Shown here: positions 59,801 to 64,000 of the stretch, in pieces | Numbering within the stretch: position 1 is the first letter of the stretch | How the letters are laid out: each line of letters starts with the position of its first letter | Assembly (NCBI RefSeq): GCF_000234665.1 | Contig: NC_018321.1 | Span: forward strand, 286,594 to 350,593 | DNA from: Leishmania mexicana MHOM/GT/2001/U1103 | Taxonomy: Eukaryota > Euglenozoa > Kinetoplastea > Trypanosomatida > Trypanosomatidae | Length of the DNA stretch: 64,000 nt | Direction of reading: 5' to 3' | Position numbers and translations under genes: made by a program | Notes under the pieces: generated by a model | The model's database searches: none | Told to the model about the DNA's origin: nothing | Seen by the model: only the letters and a program-made list of their open reading frames with translations

Positions 59801-60708
59801 AGCTCCTCCTGATCGCGTTCATTCACAGTCTTCCAGGCAACCTCATCGCCGCTGCTGCCGGTGAGAACGCCGTAGCTATAGGTGCCGACCAGTCCCACAT
59901 ACGGGGTCTGGCGCACTGGGATGTTATAGAACAGTCCGCGTACTCGACACACGGTGACCAGGCGCACAAGATTGCATCGCTTCCTTGCTCGGCCACTAAT
60001 ATCTGGGAGACGGTCGTGGGAAGAAGAGCAAACGTCATCACCACGACATGAAGGGTTGCGGCTCGTAGGCGGATGCCCGCCCATGTGCTTCTCAGCAAGG
60101 GGTATCTGCTGGCCACAGTGCCACCGCATCTCCGGCACAAGGGGCCGCACAAGGAGGCAGAGCGGCGACTCGTCCGATGGGCGTGCAGCGGCACCGCCGT
60201 CTCCCCCCCTATCACCAGACGCCTTCCCACTGGCAGACACCTCGGCGGGGCAGCCGTCGCCTTGCCCCGTGGAGCATTCCACCACTTCCAGACAGACACT
60301 CACGGAGACATCAGTGCAGATGGCGGCCAGGCGGCCAAAGAGCTCAAGCGCACCAGGTCGTAGTGCGGCGCGGTTTCGTTTCTCTGTGCCGCCTGCTGCT
60401 GCTGCTGGGATTGTGACACCACTCGCCACCCCTGCCTCTGTCCTTCGTCGCACCTCGTCTGTGACAGGCAGAACGCATGTTCGTGTGATGTCCCACGCGA
60501 GTGCTGGGAGACAGAGCGACACCGCCACGCCGTGTGAGGGACTGCTCACGTTCTGTGAAGAAGGAATCCTGCCAACTTCCGCCTCAAGCTCTGGCAGTCC
60601 GACCTGTGCGACGCGGGCAAAGGCGTCTGTAAAGGTCGGAAACTCGTGGCTGGCACGCAGCACAGCGGCATCGTGTGAGGTGAGCCGCTGGATATGCTCT
60701 TGGTGCAT
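56836..60708 (-). CDS. MLH3: MutL homologue, MLH3-like, with degenerate N-terminal ATPase region
   Basis: 1290 residues from the ATG of MHQEHIQRL, which resembles the start of MutL proteins. MLH3 partners MLH1 in mismatch repair and crossover resolution. At about 252-268 is RVRGLFYNIPVRQ, the conserved MutL motif after the ATP lid. The C-terminus has the endonuclease metal motif DQHAVHERVRLE near residue 1004, an exact DQHA-x2-E-x4-E. It also has SCRGAIMFGD and the final CSHGRPSF motif, in versions closer to MLH3 than to PMS1/PMS2. In the first 250 residues I cannot find the ATPase motifs (E-x4-NS-x-DA; DNGxG; GFRGEAL). The middle 600 residues are disordered-looking and rich in Pro/Ser/Arg. 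Predicted nuclear. Confidence 0.88.
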   Translation of the reverse strand: MHQEHIQRLTSHDAAVLRASHEFPTFTDAFARVAQVGLPELEAEVGRIPSSQNVSSPSHGVAVSLCLPALAWDITRTCVLPVTDEVRRRTEAGVASGVTIPAAAAGGTEKRNRAALRPGALELFGRLAAICTDVSVSVCLEVVECSTGQGDGCPAEVSASGKASGDRGGDGGAAARPSDESPLCLLVRPLVPEMRWHCGQQIPLAEKHMGGHPPTSRNPSCRGDDVCSSSHDRLPDISGRARKRCNLVRLVTVCRVRGLFYNIPVRQTPYVGLVGTYSYGVLTGSSGDEVAWKTVNERDQEELFRRRTLWACKSASAMQARREEQQHLVAVVFQTAVCALLAPLYLTDRPLGASGGRDASLPRCSFPAHGASTFSAKLIVDYDFCAAAGAARRAPAETLPLRPLSLSAPLRCASAPRTGRDTGGIHPDAVAAAGLRVDHHGLYSGALRVRQASREAGMGGGSGRRLTRGEATARRLCHAFGISVPDPSSAPSPSATRARVGARRWCPSSAPAASREGGAWTPEERTAEGVLTEVVVQPGHFAVLFATSPPLGVSAFPARQTPSAAESLALSPLPERHMTFFMILVRDGQPHPPEDDGCRGRSVPPSSPLCPTHCRVLEPTHWAYGIVATNAHRHHHSAHPLPGGPISAPAVPVFVFVDSAYVPARISEARQRARHGDSGQQSFLRLYDEALRRLTSGLRGCASRDGPLRDDENVLPAQTTPPHTATPAPQQRPSCTPHHVLAKQETAKVQLRVRYLCQRVLEAAAVPGTQSYVPAPPSTRHSSLTASSEGVAGRTRALHHVQLNSASLLWLSATGSGVNPSAAAPRRTPVTLDRNLHRITREEEAEQAALYSRPPLETAPSSREASAAAHHSPAAQASNTVEGLTRMRHLLDTGRGSALGRLPRACAAPCPWMPERGLHRGPESNDADTAKGATKTASPDAIPPITTAFSAGVSVVQWARKFLIIASPTTPQRASKPSCGLAAVLPEGPVCRPQPHAFQWWVADQHAVHERVRLEFFLCFADTYVCHPELQRGVERAASECSIAGSGTVSECVPPTSLSLSPHARKALERRRRVAELLWSHAVTGAACSPSASSAAASFSVSLPAEWRLRVTAVEAHLRQWGWRFHHEAVAAVDRREMQCSRAVAWANDVRVGQSAHSCTRPSLTTAIVAWPCLKVEGVVRHVTSIQALQRTVEELEVVGAAATAECGNAFMPPPSALTDPVPLCCHCPLLIPSVFLDFFISRSCRGAIMFGDVLRPTAARTMVAALDCVEQYYVCSHGRPSFTQLTPAH

Positions 60709-62005
60709 TGTGCGGGTAGTGATCGCGGCGTTGACGCGGAGTCGAAGGGAGCCGAGCAAGGGAGGGGGACGTGGCCACGGTCAGAGCGTGTGTCTTATTG
60801 GGTTTGCAGGTGACCAATGACGTGGGGGATTGGAGGCGCATCGTAGGGGGCAAGCAACGAAGCACAGAGAGGTAGAGGGAGGGGGAACTGCAAAGATAGG
60901 GAGGAGGTACTGATGCGGCGCGCAGCGGCACAGGACACGTGACGGCGAGGGTTACCACGAGAGAGGGAGACGAGGTGCCCAGCAACCGGGGAGCTGCGGG
61001 AGCAGTTGCTGATCCGTGTCCCTCCCTCATACCACCACCGCATCGCCTGCTTCTTGTTGTCTGGTTGGCTGTGAACGATTTGCTTGTCGATGGATTTGTT
61101 TGTGTGTGTGTGTGTGGTATGCACGCTTCCAAAGACCGAAAAAAGAAAATAGTGCCTGACACGCGCACACAAGCACACGGAGAGAGAGAGGAAACAGCGG
61201 ACGATGATGCGACACTTCGCCTCACCGTTTTTGGGTTCCAGCCGCAACAAACATCGCAGAGAAAGCAAGAGAGAAGAAAACACATAAAAAGGCAACCCCC
61301 TCCCTCTCCCCCCACAACAGAAAAAAAATCAAGGCGAGCATGACACGCACCGCACGCATGTCAACACACACACACACACACAAACGCACACAAACGCCGG
61401 CGACGACGACGACGATCATGGCCAATGGAGCTTATACAAAGGCCATCCAGAAGGTATCGTACGCAAAAGGGGACAGACAGAGGCTGCGGGGTATATCGAG
61501 CACAATGAAACGGGGGAGAGAGAGAAAGCGCGCGCGTGTGTGGCTGTAATTCAACGTGCAAAGCGTGAGGGCAAGCATAGAGAAAGATCAGAGGAGGTAC
61601 CCAGCAAGGGAGCACCATCCTCACCACCCCCAAGACGACCATCGCCTACTAGGGCCACCACCACAAAGGAGAAAAGAGAAGGGGAGAGGGAGGGATGAGT
61701 AAAAGCAGTGACGCACTTTCTCACACGCGAAGGGAGACGAACGGTCTAAGAGGGAGAAGGAGAGGTAGGGGGGTGGGTACATCGGTGGTGAGGGGGGTGT
61801 CTCTCCCCTCTCTGCCTTGTCTGATTACTTACCATGTGTCTTATTGTTATTATTCGTGTGCCCGGCGTTGTTGTACATGCGTCGATACGCTATAGGAGAA
61901 AGAGACGCACGTGTGTGCCAGAGGCACGACAGGCAGCAGGTCGCCTCCTCCTCCTCCTCCTCCTCCTCGCCTTTCGTCATTGTTGTTTGGCCACGAGAGC
62001 CCGTC
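60709..62005. other. Spacer upstream of the MLH3-like gene
   Basis: No gene is supported. It contains a CA run (about 61363-61381) and a CTC/TCC run (about 61944-61969). The frame of the MLH3-like gene extends 17 codons upstream without another ATG. Confidence 0.6.
61944..61969. repeat. TCC trinucleotide repeat
   Basis: About eight TCC units, about 40 bases downstream of the kinase stop codon, in its 3' UTR. Confidence 0.85.
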
Positions 62006-64000
62006 TCAGTTGAGGGGCAGCACCGTCACTGCTGACGTCTGATCGTCGTTGCGTGACTTTTGCGTGCCGGCGAGGTTGTCGCGCCCGGACGACTCGGCGG
62101 AGACGACGACGGAGCTCTCCGTCCCTTGGTCACTTCCGGAGAAGGTGACCCGGAAGGGGTAGCTCTCCGTGCCATCGAAGAGGTTGCGGCGGTGGTTGCT
62201 GTTGCGGTACGGTGACAGAGCCACTCGCTCGGCCGGGTTCTGGAACATGGAGTGAACGCCCAGAGCCGAGTTGTAGCACAGAGACAGATGCCGCTGATGC
62301 TCTTCCCACATGCGCGCTGACGGTGCCGTACGGTGGCTAGAGGGGAGCTCGAACAACACAATGGCGGAAGGGCTCATCAGGAGCGGTGTCAAGAGCGGTG
62401 CTGCGTCGTCCCTGGTGTTGGAGTGGCTGCCATGCGGGCTGCTGGGCTGACTAGCCGCCTCTGCCGCTGACTCGAAGAGGCGAGCCGTCAAGGGGTGGCG
62501 CCGGAGGTAGTGGAGTCCTGAGCAGTGCGTGGGGTGTATGGTGAGGGGCACTACCCTTCCCGGAACGGCAGGACTAGAGGCGGCAGAGACACCGGAGGCG
62601 CTCATCGTTGCATCGTCTACTGCGTCCTTTCTGTCCATCCCCGACGACGCAGCAGTGTTGTTGGCGGTCACAGCCGTTGCGGCTATCACTTCAGGAGAGA
62701 AGTTGGATGCGAGATACGGGTGGGCCTGCGCCTCCGCCGCTGTAAGTCGCTCCCCAGCGTCCCAGTAGAGGCAACCCAGCAAGAAATCCACCCACGCATA
62801 CCGATCCCAGTCACACTTGCTTGGCAAAGAGAAACACTGATCGGACTCGTGAGCTTGTCCAGCGGGAAACATTACCTTCAACAGCGCCAGTTGCTCCGCC
62901 GTCTCCCACATAGTCGTGCACCCGCTGCCGTTTGCGAGAGATAAGCCTGCTTTCCTCGGGCTTCGCTGGGAGTTCTCCATGACTGGTGGTGTGCTCGACT
63001 CTTGTTGGCACTTGAGACGTCGCTCGTGTTCTCGCTGGTGTCCGGCGGCATTATTCAGCACCTGGATGAACTCGCGCCAGCACCGCTCCACAATGATGGT
63101 CTCCTCGTCTTGTTTTCCGTCCTCGCCATCTGCAGCTAGCCGTGACTCTTGCGGGTGCGCCTGACGCAAGTGCAGCTGGACCTTCTGTGAACCGGTGTCC
63201 GATGAGGTCACATCGCCCTGCGCGCGGGCGGTCGCCCTGACTGTGCCTGTTTTGTGCTGTTTATACTTCCTCCAGCAGGCCTTCACAGTAGCGAGAAAGG
63301 ATGCGTCTGGCATCCCAAGTACCCGCACCGCCGACTGCAGCATCGTCGCGTCGTCACAAACATCGGGGAAGAGGCCGTGACCCGTGTGGAGCTCATAGAG
63401 GACGCACCCGACCGACCACATGTCGATGGCGGTGGTGTACGGCAGGCGCAGAGACATCTCAGGGCAGCGGTAGGACGGCGACTGAAGAGGGAAGGCGGTG
63501 GCGGTGGTCCCAGGGAGGATGTGATGAGCGTGGCCAAGGTCGATGAGGGCAATCCGCGACGAGGTTGTTGCAGCTGTTGATGCAGCCATTGCGTGAGGCA
63601 GCGCGTAAGTCAGCCGAGTGAGGCCCGAGGGTCTGACGGTGCTGGTTACCTCATCGCCACCGCTACTGTCGTGGCCTGAGCGGGCTGTGTAGCTAGGACT
63701 TACCTCTCGGCTGCTCCCGCTACTGCAGTGCGGCGCCTCGCTAGGGGTCGTGGACGCCGCCCCATACCCCACCGACCCCTCCACAAATCCTGCGCCAATT
63801 GACGTGGAGTGCGGTGAGGGGATGAGAACACCAGTGCAACTGCCTGTCATACAGCGTGAGCGTCCTGCAAGCGAAACCGAGGCACCATCAGTGATGCACT
63901 GATCAAGCAGATCTCCGCCGGAGGGACGCCGCTGAGAGCTGCTCGCCGCTTCGTCGCCGAGGTGCTGCACACTGCGGCTGCAGGTCATACTCGTGGCGCC
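62006..64000 (-). CDS. DYRK/CMGC-like protein kinase, C-terminal part (5' end beyond the window)
   Basis: The frame stays open to the window edge, so the N-lobe and catalytic loop lie outside; at least 664 codons are seen. Present are IALIDLG (subdomain VII, Leu instead of Phe as in several DYRKs), SYRCPEM (subdomain VIII), LPYTTAIDMWSVGCVLYELHTGHGLFPD (subdomain IX, typical CMGC) and CLYWDAGERLTAAEAQAHPYL (subdomain XI). More than 140 Ser/Gly/Thr-rich residues precede the DLG, an insertion between the catalytic loop and the magnesium loop. A second insertion of about 100 residues lies between subdomains X and XI. The activation segment has no YxY before QS. The C-terminal 230 residues are disordered. 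The substrate is unknown. Confidence 0.82.
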   Translation of the reverse strand, partial: GATSMTCSRSVQHLGDEAASSSQRRPSGGDLLDQCITDGASVSLAGRSRCMTGSCTGVLIPSPHSTSIGAGFVEGSVGYGAASTTPSEAPHCSSGSSREVSPSYTARSGHDSSGGDEVTSTVRPSGLTRLTYALPHAMAASTAATTSSRIALIDLGHAHHILPGTTATAFPLQSPSYRCPEMSLRLPYTTAIDMWSVGCVLYELHTGHGLFPDVCDDATMLQSAVRVLGMPDASFLATVKACWRKYKQHKTGTVRATARAQGDVTSSDTGSQKVQLHLRQAHPQESRLAADGEDGKQDEETIIVERCWREFIQVLNNAAGHQREHERRLKCQQESSTPPVMENSQRSPRKAGLSLANGSGCTTMWETAEQLALLKVMFPAGQAHESDQCFSLPSKCDWDRYAWVDFLLGCLYWDAGERLTAAEAQAHPYLASNFSPEVIAATAVTANNTAASSGMDRKDAVDDATMSASGVSAASSPAVPGRVVPLTIHPTHCSGLHYLRRHPLTARLFESAAEAASQPSSPHGSHSNTRDDAAPLLTPLLMSPSAIVLFELPSSHRTAPSARMWEEHQRHLSLCYNSALGVHSMFQNPAERVALSPYRNSNHRRNLFDGTESYPFRVTFSGSDQGTESSVVVSAESSGRDNLAGTQKSRNDDQTSAVTVLPLN

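Noticed and set aside
62525..62944. Plus-strand frames opposite the kinase and other genes
   Set aside because: Antisense shadows of GC-rich coding sequence, without domains and with implausible composition.
1..64000. CRISPR array, bacterial operons, riboswitches or ribosome-binding sites
   Set aside because: No repeat-spacer structure was found, and the gene organisation is eukaryotic kinetoplastid, so such elements are not expected.
1..64000. Spliced-leader RNA or 5S rRNA genes
   Set aside because: I did not notice the conserved mini-exon or the 5S internal control region anywhere while reading both strands.

Overview
The window looks like nuclear DNA of a trypanosomatid protozoan, most probably Leishmania. 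Every protein gene I can support is intronless and lies on the minus strand. The spacers are long, rich in simple repeats, and pyrimidine-rich on the coding strand, as expected for polycistronic transcription with trans-splicing. Seven copies of a 0.3-0.55 kb repeat resemble Leishmania SIDER2 degenerate retroposons. The set PMCA-type calcium ATPase + acyl-CoA-binding proteins + polo-like kinase suggests the chromosome 17 region of Leishmania; this is from memory and not checked.

Layout from low to high coordinate (the genes read right to left). 1-2.9 kb: non-coding, with a possible retroelement relic. 2.9-6.3 kb: plasma-membrane-type Ca2+-ATPase. 9.1-18.4 kb: an acyl-CoA-binding cluster made of one two-domain protein and two near-identical small ACBPs, which flank a gene for a YWTD/beta-propeller-like protein. 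22.2-26.0 kb: an unrecognised basic protein and an alpha/beta-hydrolase-fold protein. 28.1-32.1 kb: a PP2A B''-type regulatory subunit with EF-hands and a very long disordered N-terminus. 33.6-37.5 kb: two membrane-anchored VASt-domain (LAM/GRAMD1-like lipid transfer) proteins, which share a 612-bp block that looks gene-converted. 38.5-39.8 kb: a protein with two PAM2-like motifs inside an internal duplication.

40.3-45.4 kb is a boundary zone. Two nearly identical inverted SIDER2-like copies flank about 3.3 kb of anomalous, homopolymer-rich sequence without genes, followed by a tRNA cluster (Asp minus; Ser and Ala plus). This is the only plus-strand transcription I can support, and it probably marks an RNA polymerase III island and a boundary between two minus-strand gene arrays.

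45.4-64 kb: polo-like kinase, a VID27-family protein, an unrecognised 1195-residue protein, an MLH3-like MutL protein whose endonuclease motif is intact but whose N-terminal ATPase motifs I cannot find, and the C-terminal part of a DYRK/CMGC-like kinase that runs off the window edge.

Functionally the arrays mix lipid handling (ACBPs, VASt/GRAM), calcium and phosphorylation signalling (PMCA, PP2A B'', PLK, DYRK-like) and DNA repair (MLH3). In kinetoplastids, neighbours in an array are rarely functionally linked, so adjacency should not be read as an operon. I did not find a convincing wholly new system. The strongest leads are the degenerate MLH3 ATPase domain, the PAM2-like duplicated protein, the recent segmental conversions, and the anomalous tRNA-adjacent segment.
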